Shown in pieces: positions 8,285 through 15,255 of a stretch of DNA of 42,651 bases. Origin of the DNA: a bacterium. GTDB taxonomy: Bacteria > Cyanobacteriota > Vampirovibrionia > Gastranaerophilales > Gastranaerophilaceae. Made by a program: the position numbers and the translations under genes. The stretch covers positions 1-42,651 of the forward strand of contig JAKSUR010000006.1 of NCBI GenBank assembly GCA_024408765.1, given 5' to 3'. Below the pieces are notes generated by a model. The model worked only from the letters and a program-made list of their open reading frames with translations, did not search any database and was not told the origin of the DNA. Numbering within the stretch: position 1 is the stretch's first letter; every line of letters begins with the position of its first letter.

Positions 8285-9043
8285 ATGGAATTTGTGCATA
8301 GTCCGTTATTTTGGGATAATGATGGCAAAGAGCCGTCAACAACTTTGAAAGAAGAGGGATTTTCGGCAGGGTATAAGCCACCTGCTGATTATTTCAATTA
8401 CAAATGGCGAAATGATTATAACTGTATTAGCGAATTACAGGAAAAATTAAGCGGTGTAGATGACAATTTAAAGGGTACTGTAAGAGGTACTGTTGTTGCA
8501 AGTTTTGATAGTGACGATACAATTAAGGCTTATGCTGATTATGTTTGTGATGAAACAAACGCACAAACGGTATTAAATCAAGCTTTTGCAAATGGTGGGA
8601 AAATAATTCTTGCAGAGGGTACTTATAATGTATCAGGTCCGATTTTTGTAAATGTAGAGGGTATGGAAATTGTAGGTAGCGGATATAATACATTAATTAA
8701 TATGAATGGTGCAGAAATATCATTGCATAGCAATTATGCAAAATTATCTGATTTTAGGATTATTTCGACAAATAGTGATTATGCTTTTATTTTTTCTGTT
8801 TATCAAGGTCAATTTAGCCGTTTTTGTGATTTCGACAGAATTAACATTACTTGTGACAAAAATGCTATTGTTGACAATATCGAAGCTTCTGAAACAGGCG
8901 GCGGTGTAGGTGCTAAAATCACTAATTGCATTTTTAATGTGGGTAGTGGGTATAATCCTTGCAATTTTGAAAAAATGGATAACAAATTTTATTCAGGTAA
9001 CAGGGTGAATGGTGTTTTTAATGATGTATTGGCAGGTGTATGA
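8285..9043 (+). CDS. Tail fibre/tailspike-like protein with beta-helix features
   Basis: A 252-residue protein, site AAAAGGGGG. Residues 1-60 (SPLFWDNDGKEPSTTLKEEG, PPADYFNYKWRNDYNCISEL) are a common N-terminal attachment segment of Firmicutes tail fibres. Residues about 75-245 have pectate-lyase-like beta-helix character (VLNQAFANGGKIILAEGTYN, VEGMEIVGSGYNTLINMNGA). It is short for a receptor-binding fibre. The larger fibre-type genes of this phage lie far away at 30853-33422, so this may be only a base segment. Confidence 0.7.
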   Translation: MEFVHSPLFWDNDGKEPSTTLKEEGFSAGYKPPADYFNYKWRNDYNCISELQEKLSGVDDNLKGTVRGTVVASFDSDDTIKAYADYVCDETNAQTVLNQAFANGGKIILAEGTYNVSGPIFVNVEGMEIVGSGYNTLINMNGAEISLHSNYAKLSDFRIISTNSDYAFIFSVYQGQFSRFCDFDRINITCDKNAIVDNIEASETGGGVGAKITNCIFNVGSGYNPCNFEKMDNKFYSGNRVNGVFNDVLAGV

Positions 9044-9045
9044 TT

Positions 9046-9474
9046 ATGAAGAATGTTTTTTGCCTTAATATTGGTATTGTAGGTGGTTTTCTCGTTAAAC
9101 TTTTTGGCGGTTGGGATACAAATTTGTCAACACTTGTTATTTTTATGATTTTAGATTATATAACAGGGTTGATAGTGGCTTTTTCGGGAAATTCGCCTAA
9201 ATCTGAAAATGGTAGTCTGAACAGTTATATTGGCTTTAAGGGAATTGCTAAAAAGATAATAATGCTTGTGTTGGTGGCGGTAGCATTCAGAATTGACCTT
9301 GTTTGTGGTATTGATTATATACGTAATATTGCTATTATTGCATTTATTGCTAACGAAACAATATCTATTGTTGAAAATGCAGGTCTTATGGGAGTACCAG
9401 TTCCGAAAGTTATTAGAAAAGCTATTGATATTTTAAAAAATAAGGGTGGTGAGAGTGATGAAAACAGCAAATGA
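9046..9474 (+). CDS. Holin, TcdE/phi-type (Holin_4_1 family)
   Basis: About 142 residues. ATG at 9046 lies 8 bases after GGCAGGTG; an in-frame ATG at 9040 overlapping the fibre stop is too close to that site, though a dual start is conceivable. There are three or four membrane segments, with the family signatures FMILDYITGLIVAF, SYIGFKGIAKKI and IANETISIVENAGLMGVPVP. It forms the membrane lesion that lets the endolysin reach the wall. It overlaps the endolysin gene. Confidence 0.93.
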   Translation: MKNVFCLNIGIVGGFLVKLFGGWDTNLSTLVIFMILDYITGLIVAFSGNSPKSENGSLNSYIGFKGIAKKIIMLVLVAVAFRIDLVCGIDYIRNIAIIAFIANETISIVENAGLMGVPVPKVIRKAIDILKNKGGESDENSK

Positions 9475-10099
9475 TTTAATTCAGCATTGTAAAAATGCAC
9501 TTGTAAAAAATGTACAGTATGTGTATGGTGCTAAAATGGAAGTGTTGACTTCGGCACAAATTAAAGGGTTACAGGCTATATACGGAAGCGGTTATGTTTG
9601 GGACAGCGATATTAAGAAAGCAGGGAAAATGTGTTGTGATTGCTCCGGGCTTATTTCCAGTTGTACCGGAATAGTAAGAAACAGTACCAATTATAAGGAT
9701 ACAGCTTTGCAGAAAGTTACTATTGCAGAGGTTAAGAAGAACTGGAGCAACTATGTAGGGTGGGCATTTTGGTTAAATGGTCATATCGGTGTTGTCAGCA
9801 ACAAAGAGGGGTACTACTATGCAATGGACGGCTCGTCAAGTAATATGGTGCATAATCCGATTAGTAAGCAAAAATGGGTATATGCATTAAAGTTATGCGA
9901 CATAAACTACAGTTGTTTGGTTAAGTCGGCTGACAGCATTGTTATTAAGGATTTGCCTGTGTTGGTAAATGGGATTTTGCAAAGTGTTAAGGCTGTAAAT
10001 GTAGATGGGTACAACTATGTTAAGTTAAGAGATGTAGCAGATGTTACAAAAGCTTTTAAAGTTGATTACGAAAACGGCAGGGTGGCTATTGTGATGTAG
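9458..10099 (+). CDS. Endolysin: NlpC/P60-like peptidase with C-terminal copper-amine-oxidase-like repeat
   Basis: A 213-residue protein starting at ATG 9458, after AAGGGTGGTGAGAG. The catalytic Cys62 is in MCCDCSGLISS and His109 in LNGHIGVVS, the usual NlpC/P60 order. The C-terminal segment (VLVNGILQSVKAVNVDGYNY, VKLRDVADVTKAFKVDY) matches the N-terminal domain repeat of copper amine oxidase-like proteins, common as a wall-binding or spacer module in clostridial phage lysins. It has no signal peptide, so release depends on the holin. A strong terminator follows and closes the late operon. Confidence 0.9.
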   Translation: MKTANDLIQHCKNALVKNVQYVYGAKMEVLTSAQIKGLQAIYGSGYVWDSDIKKAGKMCCDCSGLISSCTGIVRNSTNYKDTALQKVTIAEVKKNWSNYVGWAFWLNGHIGVVSNKEGYYYAMDGSSSNMVHNPISKQKWVYALKLCDINYSCLVKSADSIVIKDLPVLVNGILQSVKAVNVDGYNYVKLRDVADVTKAFKVDYENGRVAIVM

Positions 10100-10101
10100 C
10101 A

Positions 10102-10142
10102 AAATAAGGGTGCAGATTTTTTTCTGTACCCTTATTTTTTTG
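10102..10142 (+). terminator. Strong intrinsic terminator at the end of the lysis genes
   Basis: A 15-base arm at 10102-10116 pairs with 10123-10137 with only one GU pair, a 6-base loop and a following T run. It separates the late operon from the convergent integrase. Confidence 0.9.
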
Positions 10143-10400
10143 TCTTTTTTATTCCGTTGTCGTTTCTTTTTATAATATCTGCGTAATATCCAGTATATTT
10201 TTTTATGCCGTTTTTTCGGTGTGTTTTGGGATTTTAAATTACGTGGTACATAAAAACATCTATATTGCATTTCCCACTAATTTTCGTAAAAAGGGCGAAA
10301 ATTAGTGGGTTTTGTTTTGTGAAATTTTGCGTTTTTTTATGTTTTTTTATGTTTGTAATATCCGTATAATATCCATATAATATCCACGAATTATAAAAAA
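10143..10400. other. Putative attP region with helically phased repeats
   Basis: This is noncoding DNA next to the integrase 3' end, the usual attP position. TAATATCC-type sites occur at 10173 and 10184 (11 apart) and at 10356, 10367 and 10378 (11 apart). The two clusters flank the hairpin at 10273-10309. The 11-base phasing, one helical turn, suits integrase arm-binding sites on both sides of a core. I could not identify the core because no bacterial attB or tRNA end is present. Confidence 0.55.
10273..10320 (+). terminator. Perfect 14-bp hairpin with T tail in the attP region
   Basis: CCCACTAATTTTCG at 10273-10286 pairs perfectly with 10296-10309 around a 9-base loop, and TTTTGTTTTG follows. 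It works as a second rightward terminator. It could also be part of the recombination core. Confidence 0.7.
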
Positions 10401-11399
10401 TTAAGGTAGTAATTCTACCGTTTTTTTAAGTTCTTCATAGTCTGCGTGAGTGTATAAATCATCAGTTAAGTTACCGCTTGAGTGACCTACGATTTTATCA
10501 ATCCATACTTTATTCGCTCCGTACTTTTGAAGTAGTGTAGTGAATGTATGTCGGGTATCGTGTGCTTTATGTTTCAAGTTATTTTTTAACCAGTTGCTGT
10601 ATGTCGGGTAGTTAATAATAAATGTGTCTTGAGTCAATTCAGAGTGTAGCCATTCAGCAAATATCATTATTTTGCTATGTATTGGTACTATTCTATCTTT
10701 ACCGGCTTTTGTTTTTAATCCTGCTTTGAAATATCCATCTGCAAGATTTATTTGTTCAGGTTTTATGGTTAATAATTCATTTACTCTAAATCCGGTATAC
10801 AGTAGCATTAATGTTATTTTAATGTAATCGTTTTCTTGATGTTCCCAAAGGCTTTTTATTTCTTCTTCTGTAAATATTTCTCTTACAGATGTTTCTTTAA
10901 CTTCTCTTTTCTCCACAAATTGGGAGTAATCTTTTTGAATTAAGTCATTTTCTAAACAATAATTGAAAATTAAATGATACGTCTTAATGATATTATTAAG
11001 TGAACTATCACTTCGTTTAGTCTGACTATCAAGGCAATTTTGTAAATGCGTTTTTCTAATATCAAAAACGGGTATATTGTGTAGACATTCACAATTTTTA
11101 AAGGCTGTAGAATAACTTGTAACAGCCTGTTTTGATGTATTTTTCTTCTTATATTCTTCAAAGGCTCTTTCAAAAACGTCTTTAAACGTGAGCTTTCGTG
11201 CTTTTAAATCATACGGATTTACTATAAATTGTGATAACGCAATTTCTGCATCTTTGCGTGTGTGATGTGAAGATAGATACTTATATTGCTGTTTCCCCGT
11301 ATCAATATCATAGCCCACCGTTATTCTTATACTATATCTTAAATATCTGTTTTTACCTCTATCAATGATAGATCCTGTTCCATTTCCTCTTTTTCTCAT
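10401..11399 (-). CDS. int: Phage integrase (tyrosine recombinase)
   Basis: A 332-residue protein starting at MRKRGNGTGS, with GGAGG 9 bases before the ATG; an upstream extension to 11435 lacks a ribosome site. An AP2-like N-terminal DNA-binding domain (DRGKNRYLRYSIRI, YLSSHHTRKDAEIAL) is followed by a SAM-like domain and a catalytic domain. The catalytic residues visible are Arg in TGFRVNELL, Lys in LKTKAGKDR, HxxR in HDTRHTF, His in VGHSSG and Tyr in DDLYTHADY. It integrates the phage through the adjacent attP. A GGTAG/CTACC inverted repeat at its stop plus a T run on its strand may end the transcript. Confidence 0.95.
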   Translation of the reverse strand: MRKRGNGTGSIIDRGKNRYLRYSIRITVGYDIDTGKQQYKYLSSHHTRKDAEIALSQFIVNPYDLKARKLTFKDVFERAFEEYKKKNTSKQAVTSYSTAFKNCECLHNIPVFDIRKTHLQNCLDSQTKRSDSSLNNIIKTYHLIFNYCLENDLIQKDYSQFVEKREVKETSVREIFTEEEIKSLWEHQENDYIKITLMLLYTGFRVNELLTIKPEQINLADGYFKAGLKTKAGKDRIVPIHSKIMIFAEWLHSELTQDTFIINYPTYSNWLKNNLKHKAHDTRHTFTTLLQKYGANKVWIDKIVGHSSGNLTDDLYTHADYEELKKTVELLP

Positions 11400-11473
11400 T
11401 GTTATTTCCTCCGTTTCTTTTTCAAAAAACGGCAACGGATAAATGCCACATATTAAGCGAGAGTGTGGCTTTT

Positions 11474-11521
11474 TCTCACGTTCGTGAGAATAGTTTAATA
11501 GTTTTTCTCACGTTCGTGAGA
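11474..11521. repeat. Two identical 16-bp palindromes upstream of int
   Basis: TCTCACGTTCGTGAGA occurs at 11474-11489 and 11506-11521. Each is a perfect palindrome, and the starts are 32 bases apart, close to three helical turns. Such paired sites are typical operators. They lie 75-120 bases upstream of the integrase start, in its probable promoter region. As RNA they would form only weak hairpins, so a DNA-binding role is preferred. Confidence 0.6.
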
Positions 11522-11542
11522 TAATAAGTAAAATATTAGTCA

Positions 11543-11589
11543 CCTTATAATTTTTTGTTGCTACCGACACAAATGTCGGTGGCATAAGG
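11543..11589. other. Strong hairpin between the Panacea locus and int
   Basis: GCTACCGACA (11560-11569) pairs with 11574-11583 around a CAAA loop, and an outer CCTTAT/ATAAGG pair (11543-11548, 11584-11589) encloses it. There is no T run on either strand, so it may be a processing or pausing structure and not a regular terminator of the leftward operon. Confidence 0.4.
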
Positions 11590-11592
11590 CTA

Positions 11593-12375
11593 TTACATAT
11601 AAACAGAATTTTGATTAATATATAGGAATATTATAAAAACCGCAATTAAAAACAAAGCAGAATTAAATTGATCTAATTTTAAAAAATTAGTATCTTTGTT
11701 GTTTATTTTCAAAATAAATTTTAATAAAATATTGATAGTGTTAGTAAGTATAAAAGCAAGTAAATCAATTACCAATGTTAATCTATAAATACTCACTTTA
11801 TCTATATTTTCAAGAACTGAACTTGAAAATGTTATACCACCGACAAACGCAAGAAGTATTGCGGCAAATATACCTAATATAGTTATATTGTCTTTTTCTA
11901 TATTTTTTACCTCATTGGAGAGTTTATCAACAGAAACTGATGTAAGATTTTTTGCAGTATCGTTAAAAACTGTAATTTGAGTATTAGCAAGTTGAACGTG
12001 ATCATAAAATTTATACACAAAAAGCATTGTTTCGTTATTTTCGTCAAGATTAGTTATTGTATATTCCAACAAACTTTCAAGATTTGAAAAGAAATTGGTT
12101 TTTTCATTCTCATCAAAAGAAAAAATATTATTTGATACTTCGTGATATAAAATTCTGTTTATAGTACTTTTGTCATTAATATAACTATTTATAAGATTGA
12201 TGGTTTTTTCAGGTTTATAAGTTTCGTATTCTTTTGATAATGACTTACATAGCTTTGATATTGATTTTTTTCTTTCTTTAATCTTTGATAATTTTGAAGA
12301 ATTATCATAATTGAAACTTATATCTTTCCCATTGGTTGTTTTTTCAAGAGAACCTAAATCATTATTTCTTGACAT
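11593..12375 (-). CDS. Three-helix membrane protein, candidate PanT-type toxin
   Basis: A 260-residue protein with AAAGGAG before its ATG. The N-terminal 160 residues are charged and helical, including a long Lys/Ser-rich start and FYDHVQLANTQITVFNDTAKN. The C-terminal 100 residues hold three membrane segments (ILGIFAAILLAFVGGITF, LTLVIDLLAFILTN, LFLIAVFIIFLYI). It overlaps the preceding Panacea-domain gene by 14 bases. Panacea antitoxins pair with many unrelated toxins, some acting on membranes, and the partner is normally the adjacent gene. Toxicity is inferred from this pairing alone; I do not recognise the N-terminal domain. Confidence 0.6.
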   Translation of the reverse strand: MSRNNDLGSLEKTTNGKDISFNYDNSSKLSKIKERKKSISKLCKSLSKEYETYKPEKTINLINSYINDKSTINRILYHEVSNNIFSFDENEKTNFFSNLESLLEYTITNLDENNETMLFVYKFYDHVQLANTQITVFNDTAKNLTSVSVDKLSNEVKNIEKDNITILGIFAAILLAFVGGITFSSSVLENIDKVSIYRLTLVIDLLAFILTNTINILLKFILKINNKDTNFLKLDQFNSALFLIAVFIIFLYINQNSVYM

Positions 12376-12844
12376 TAAAATACTCCTTTATAGAATCTAT
12401 GGTAATTTCAGTATCGCATCCTTTTTCATAAGCCTCTATCCAAGGTGTTTGATGGTGCGTTAATTCAACTAATTGTGTAGCTGTATAGTTTTCAAATTTA
12501 TTCACAACATCATTTATTAATTTTTTATCAGGTTTAGATATAATTTCATCATTATATTTTTTCTTTTCTATATCCCAAATATCATCAGAAACTATAAAAT
12601 AAAACTTTATTTTAGGTATATTACCACCACCAAATTGTTTGTATTCGTGATAGGCTTTTGGAATTACAGGTCCGAATCCCCAAGCCTCTATACGGTCATT
12701 AAAACATATATTTTTTTTCTTAATTAAGAAATAAGCCTGAACAAAATATAATATCTTTTGTAACTTCAAATTTGAAATACCTTCTTCTTTACTATTACTG
12801 TAATTTATTATATATCTGCTTACATCTAAAACATCATAAATCAT
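12362..12844 (-). CDS. Panacea-domain (DUF4065/SocA-like) antitoxin
   Basis: A 160-residue protein with AAAGGAG nine bases before ATG. The motifs ISNLKLQKILYFVQAYFL, IEAWGFGPVIPKAYHEYKQF and THHQTPWIEAYEKG are the standard signature of the Panacea domain (formerly DUF4065, GepA/SocA). These proteins neutralise diverse toxins in PanAT modules, which are common in prophages. It is first in a two-gene leftward unit with the membrane protein. A TATAAT on its strand (about 12868-12873) with a poor -35 box may give it a separate promoter from the repressor. Confidence 0.88.
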   Translation of the reverse strand: MIYDVLDVSRYIINYSNSKEEGISNLKLQKILYFVQAYFLIKKKNICFNDRIEAWGFGPVIPKAYHEYKQFGGGNIPKIKFYFIVSDDIWDIEKKKYNDEIISKPDKKLINDVVNKFENYTATQLVELTHHQTPWIEAYEKGCDTEITIDSIKEYFNVKK

Positions 12845-12923
12845 TTGTAATCAACTCCTTTTATTTTATTATACTACATCTTTACATAAAACACCACCTT
12901 TATAAAAAATATTTACTTCTTCT

Positions 12924-13427
12924 TCAAGCCATTTTTGAATTTTCGTTGCCCTCTGGAGAAGAGTTTGATTCCTGTATCTTTTCAATTTTGGCTTCAATCT
13001 CATCAAGTTCGGTTTGTTTTTGTTTGGCTTGTTTTTTTAAGTCAGATATATTATTAGTATCTTCTTTTTTATCTTCTACTAATTTAAGTGCCATTTCTTC
13101 AAGAACTCGCCATTCATTTTCGCCTAAAGAACTTAACATTGAAATAAATCTTTTTTTAAAATTATCGCTACCCAGCTGTACATTTTCAAAAAACTTGGCT
13201 ATTTCATCATCTCGACTTACTTCATTGAACATTGTTCCTGTTCCTGTTCTTAACCATTCTTCATTTACATTAAATTCTTTGCAGATAGATAGAATTAGTC
13301 TGTCTGATACATTGTTAATGCCTTTTTCCACTTTTGAAATTGCTGTTACTGTTACGCCTATCATTTTTCCAAAGTCTGCTTGATTTAAATTTAATTTTTT
13401 TCTCAATTCCTTTATTCTTTCATTCAT
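12924..13427 (-). CDS. CI-like repressor, XRE-family HTH with coiled-coil C-terminus
   Basis: A 167-residue protein, site AAAAAAGGAGTGATAAATA before ATG. Residues 1-62 are a standard XRE helix-turn-helix (LNLNQADFGKMIGVTVTAIS, KVEKGINN, EWLRTGTG). The rest is helical and ends in a Lys/Glu-rich coiled coil (about 125-158). There is no S24 peptidase domain, so SOS induction would need another route than self-cleavage. The phage also encodes an antirepressor at 29097. It is transcribed from the leftward promoter at 13483-13511 and probably binds the three operators there. Confidence 0.9.
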   Translation of the reverse strand: MNERIKELRKKLNLNQADFGKMIGVTVTAISKVEKGINNVSDRLILSICKEFNVNEEWLRTGTGTMFNEVSRDDEIAKFFENVQLGSDNFKKRFISMLSSLGENEWRVLEEMALKLVEDKKEDTNNISDLKKQAKQKQTELDEIEAKIEKIQESNSSPEGNENSKMA

Positions 13428-13482
13428 TATTTATCACTCCTTTTTTATGTTTTTTCGGCAGAAATTCAATATTTCTATCTAT

Positions 13483-13511
13483 ATTATAACAAAAAAATTA
13501 GACTTAGTCAA
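13483..13511 (-). promoter_or_regulatory. Leftward (repressor) promoter
   Basis: On the minus strand: TTGACT (13511-13506), a 17-base spacer, then TATAAT (13488-13483). Operator 1 (13499-13511) overlaps its -35 box. Confidence 0.85.
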
Positions 13512-13573
13512 TATTTTTTTGAGAAAACTATTGACAAAATAGATTAAATCAATTATAATATAGATGTAGTCAA
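13499..13573. promoter_or_regulatory. Three repressor operators in the genetic switch
   Basis: TAGACTTAGTCAA (13499-13511), TAGATTAAATCAA (13540-13552) and TAGATGTAGTCAA (13561-13573) share one 13-base pattern with a GAYT-N-ARTC dyad; the third site has a degenerate left arm. The spacings are 41 and 21 bases, near four and two helical turns. Site 1 overlaps the leftward -35 box, site 2 fills the rightward promoter spacer and site 3 covers its start. A repressor bound here would control both promoters, as in lambda. Confidence 0.75.
13531..13559 (+). promoter_or_regulatory. Rightward early promoter
   Basis: TTGACA (13531-13536), a 17-base spacer, then TATAAT (13554-13559): perfect consensus. 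It drives the early operon, and operators 2 and 3 lie in its spacer and start region. Confidence 0.92.
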
Positions 13574-13593
13574 AAAAGAAAGGAGATGAAACG

Positions 13594-13734
13594 GTGCGGA
13601 AATACGATAAGCATAAAAAAAGTGATAAGAACAAGCAAAATAATATCGACAAACTTGTTCTTATCACCACAATAATCAATTTGCTTGTAGCTGTTGTTAA
13701 TATGATGACCGTCATAATTGATAAACTCTACTAA
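13594..13734 (+). CDS. 46-residue single-span membrane peptide, first early gene
   Basis: GTG start with a strong AAAGGAGATGAAAC site. The N-terminal 20 residues are very basic (RKYDKHKKSDKNKQN), followed by one hydrophobic span (LVLITTIINLLVAVVNMMTV) and IIDKLY. I do not recognise a family. An antisense promoter and terminator on the other strand match its whole length, the arrangement of type I toxins. Its hydrophobic part is reminiscent of the 30-residue peptide at 41176 (ITTI, then IID). A Cro-like regulator would normally be expected here, and this is not one. Confidence 0.65.
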   Translation: MRKYDKHKKSDKNKQNNIDKLVLITTIINLLVAVVNMMTVIIDKLY

Positions 13735-13758
13735 GCAAAGGGGAGAGAAATCTCCCCA
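13614..13758 (-). ncRNA. Antisense RNA opposite the first early gene
   Basis: The predicted RNA starts near 13758 and begins with the GGGGAGA/TCTCCCC hairpin (13740-13757, loop TTTC on this strand). It ends at a perfect 14-bp terminator stem (13654-13667 with 13622-13635) followed by seven U (13615-13621). It covers nearly all of the 46-codon gene. Promoter, 5' hairpin and terminator together make an antisense regulator likely. It could silence a toxin or, like P22 sar or lambda oop, limit early gene expression. Confidence 0.7.
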
Positions 13759-13764
13759 CCCATT

Positions 13765-13793
13765 ATTATATATTGTATTTTTCGCATTGTCAA
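13765..13793 (-). promoter_or_regulatory. Promoter of the early antisense RNA
   Basis: On the minus strand: TTGACA (13793-13788), a 17-base spacer, then TATAAT (13770-13765), perfect consensus. It faces the early promoter 200 bases away. Confidence 0.85.
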
Positions 13794-13820
13794 CTCAATT
13801 TTTATAAAGGAGTGAGTAAA

Positions 13821-13907
13821 ATGTGGGATATGTTTGTAGTGGGTATTAATGCTTTTGCTATTATTATGAATTGCGTTACTATCTATATGATTTTGAAAAA
13901 GAAATAA
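13821..13907 (+). CDS. 28-residue membrane peptide
   Basis: ATG after a strong AAAGGAGTGAGTAAA site. A single hydrophobic span (MFVVGINAFAIIMNCVTIYMIL) ends in KKK, the profile of small toxic or holin-like membrane peptides and of phage microproteins. It lies just upstream of the antisense promoter, in the early operon. No family is recognised. Confidence 0.55.
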   Translation: MWDMFVVGINAFAIIMNCVTIYMILKKK

Positions 13908-13954
13908 ACTAATCAGCTGACCTATCGGCTTGACGGGGTAAGGAGGTGAGAACA

Positions 13955-14092
13955 ATGACTGACAAAGAAAAAGAAATTATTAAGACTTTTGAAAGAGTTA
14001 TTCCTAATATGAATGAAATGCAGAAAGAAAAGTTACAATCTTTCGGTGAGGGTTTGGCTTTTATGATGCAAAAGGTTGTTGAAACGGCTTAA
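13955..14092 (+). CDS. 45-residue early protein
   Basis: ATG after GGTAAGGAGGTGAGAACA, one of the best ribosome sites in the window. The sequence (KEKEIIKTFERVIPNMNEMQ, KEKLQSFGEGLAFMM) is helical and resembles small proteins near the repressor in many clostridial phages. Function unknown. Confidence 0.6.
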   Translation: MTDKEKEIIKTFERVIPNMNEMQKEKLQSFGEGLAFMMQKVVETA

Positions 14093-14114
14093 CAAATACA
14101 AGAGGTGAGAGATT

Positions 14115-14279
14115 ATGAAATTACAATGTGTTTATGAAAATGAAAAAATGTGGGTGCAAAAGTTTTTAAACAACGGAAAACTTTTATATTATGTGTGTTT
14201 TAACACAGGTGGCTATTATAATGCGTATACTTCTAAAAGCAAAGCCGTTGAAGTGGCAGACAAAATAGCTTTAATGTAA
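14115..14279 (+). CDS. 54-residue early protein
   Basis: ATG after AAGAGGTGAGAGATT. A small, aromatic-rich protein (KLLYYVCFNTGGYYNAYTSK) with no recognised domain, tightly packed in the early operon. Confidence 0.55.
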   Translation: MKLQCVYENEKMWVQKFLNNGKLLYYVCFNTGGYYNAYTSKSKAVEVADKIALM

Positions 14280-14290
14280 GGAGAGAGAAT

Positions 14291-14467
14291 ATGGAAGATG
14301 AATTGAAATTAAAAATAATCCAAATGAGAACTGAAAGAAATAAAAGATACAGACAACTTTTAGATAAGTTTGCTGATGATGACTTGACAGATGAAGAAGA
14401 TCAGGAACGTGAAAGGATTGGTATAGAATTATTGCTACTTGAAGCGTTAATGCCTTATGGTAGTTGA
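14291..14467 (+). CDS. 58-residue charged helical early protein
   Basis: ATG after GTAAGGAGAGAGAAT. Highly charged and probably one long helix (MRTERNKRYRQLLDKFADDD, LTDEEDQERERIGIEL). Unknown function. Confidence 0.55.
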   Translation: MEDELKLKIIQMRTERNKRYRQLLDKFADDDLTDEEDQERERIGIELLLLEALMPYGS

Positions 14468-14481
14468 GAGGTGGTGACGGA

Positions 14482-14694
14482 ATGGATATAGAATTTAAAA
14501 AAGATGTAAAAATTGTAGTAGTTGAAGACCATATTGTTTATATCGACGGCAATAAAACTGATTTAGTTATTGTTAAAGATGATATGACAGAAGAATACAT
14601 TCTTTATAGCGAAGATGATAACGAGTTAATAAAGCGTTTTAAGGATTTTGAAAGCATAAAAGAATATATTCAAAAAATGAAAGGTGGTGAGTAA
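14482..14694 (+). CDS. 70-residue hypothetical early protein
   Basis: I choose ATG 14482, six bases or so after GAGGTGGTGACGGA; an upstream in-frame TTG overlaps the previous stop. A beta-rich acidic protein (VKIVVVEDHIVYIDGNKTDL) with a helical end. No family recognised. Confidence 0.55.
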   Translation: MDIEFKKDVKIVVVEDHIVYIDGNKTDLVIVKDDMTEEYILYSEDDNELIKRFKDFESIKEYIQKMKGGE

Positions 14695-14699
14695 GTAAG

Positions 14700-14894
14700 A
14701 TGTATGACGTATTAAGTGCAAAAGAAACAGCTAAAATGCTGAATATAAATCCCCAACTGTTAAGGGAACAGACAAAACAGGGTAAAGGTATGTTTAGCAA
14801 ATTGGGAGTGGCAAAAAGGAATGTAACAGGAAGATACACGTATATGTTCTATCGCCCTGCGGTGGAACAGTTCATTAAACAATTTAATTATTAA
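14700..14894 (+). CDS. Excisionase-like small HTH protein
   Basis: 64 residues. VLSAKETAKMLNINPQLLRE is a MerR/excisionase-type winged helix start, and RYTYMFYRPAVEQFIKQ completes the fold. Proteins of this type act as excisionases (Xis) or small regulators. The gene lies in the early operon apart from int, which is common. The Xis role is inferred from size and fold. Confidence 0.6.
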   Translation: MYDVLSAKETAKMLNINPQLLREQTKQGKGMFSKLGVAKRNVTGRYTYMFYRPAVEQFIKQFNY

Positions 14895-14943
14895 TTAACA
14901 GAAAAGGCGAGAGTTTTGTTAGTTAAACGGCAACGGAGGATAA

Positions 14944-15255
14944 ATGATAATGAAAAAGAAAATTAGTAAAGAAGAGTTCGTGAAACAAGCGAATTGGAAG
15001 TTAAGGCAAAAAGAAAAGGAACAGCAAGAAAAATGCTTCAACACCGAAAGGCTATGTCAGACTATGAATGAACACGGTGCTGATATTGCTACGGTGGTTG
15101 CCAAAATGTACGATTGTGGCATTTCTGATTGTGAAGATAAGTTTATTTCTATTATGAATGGTAAAATGCCGAATACGTTTGAATTAAGGGCGATATGTCA
15201 AGCTGTTAATGTGTCGGCTGATTATCTTCTTAATTTAAGTGATAAGGTGAATTAA
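14944..15255 (+). CDS. HTH-like early regulator
   Basis: 103 residues after AACGGAGGATAA. The second half (ELRAICQAVNVSADYLLNLS) looks like the end of an XRE helix-turn-helix, and residues 35-75 could be the preceding helices (NTERLCQTMNEHGADIATVV). The N-terminal 30 residues are a basic coiled segment. ATG 14950 is an alternative start. It may be the Cro-like or antirepressor-type regulator of the early region. Confidence 0.6.
   Translation: MIMKKKISKEEFVKQANWKLRQKEKEQQEKCFNTERLCQTMNEHGADIATVVAKMYDCGISDCEDKFISIMNGKMPNTFELRAICQAVNVSADYLLNLSDKVN

Noticed and set aside
11445-11475. GCCACA/TGTGGC hairpin with T run as a rightward terminator
   Set aside because: The stem is only six base pairs with a 13-base loop, and no rightward gene lies before it; not listed as a feature.
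12772-13383. A 203-codon plus-strand frame opposite the Panacea and repressor genes
   Set aside because: It has no ribosome site and mirrors two clear minus-strand genes; its Ser/Leu/Phe-rich content is that of a reverse shadow.
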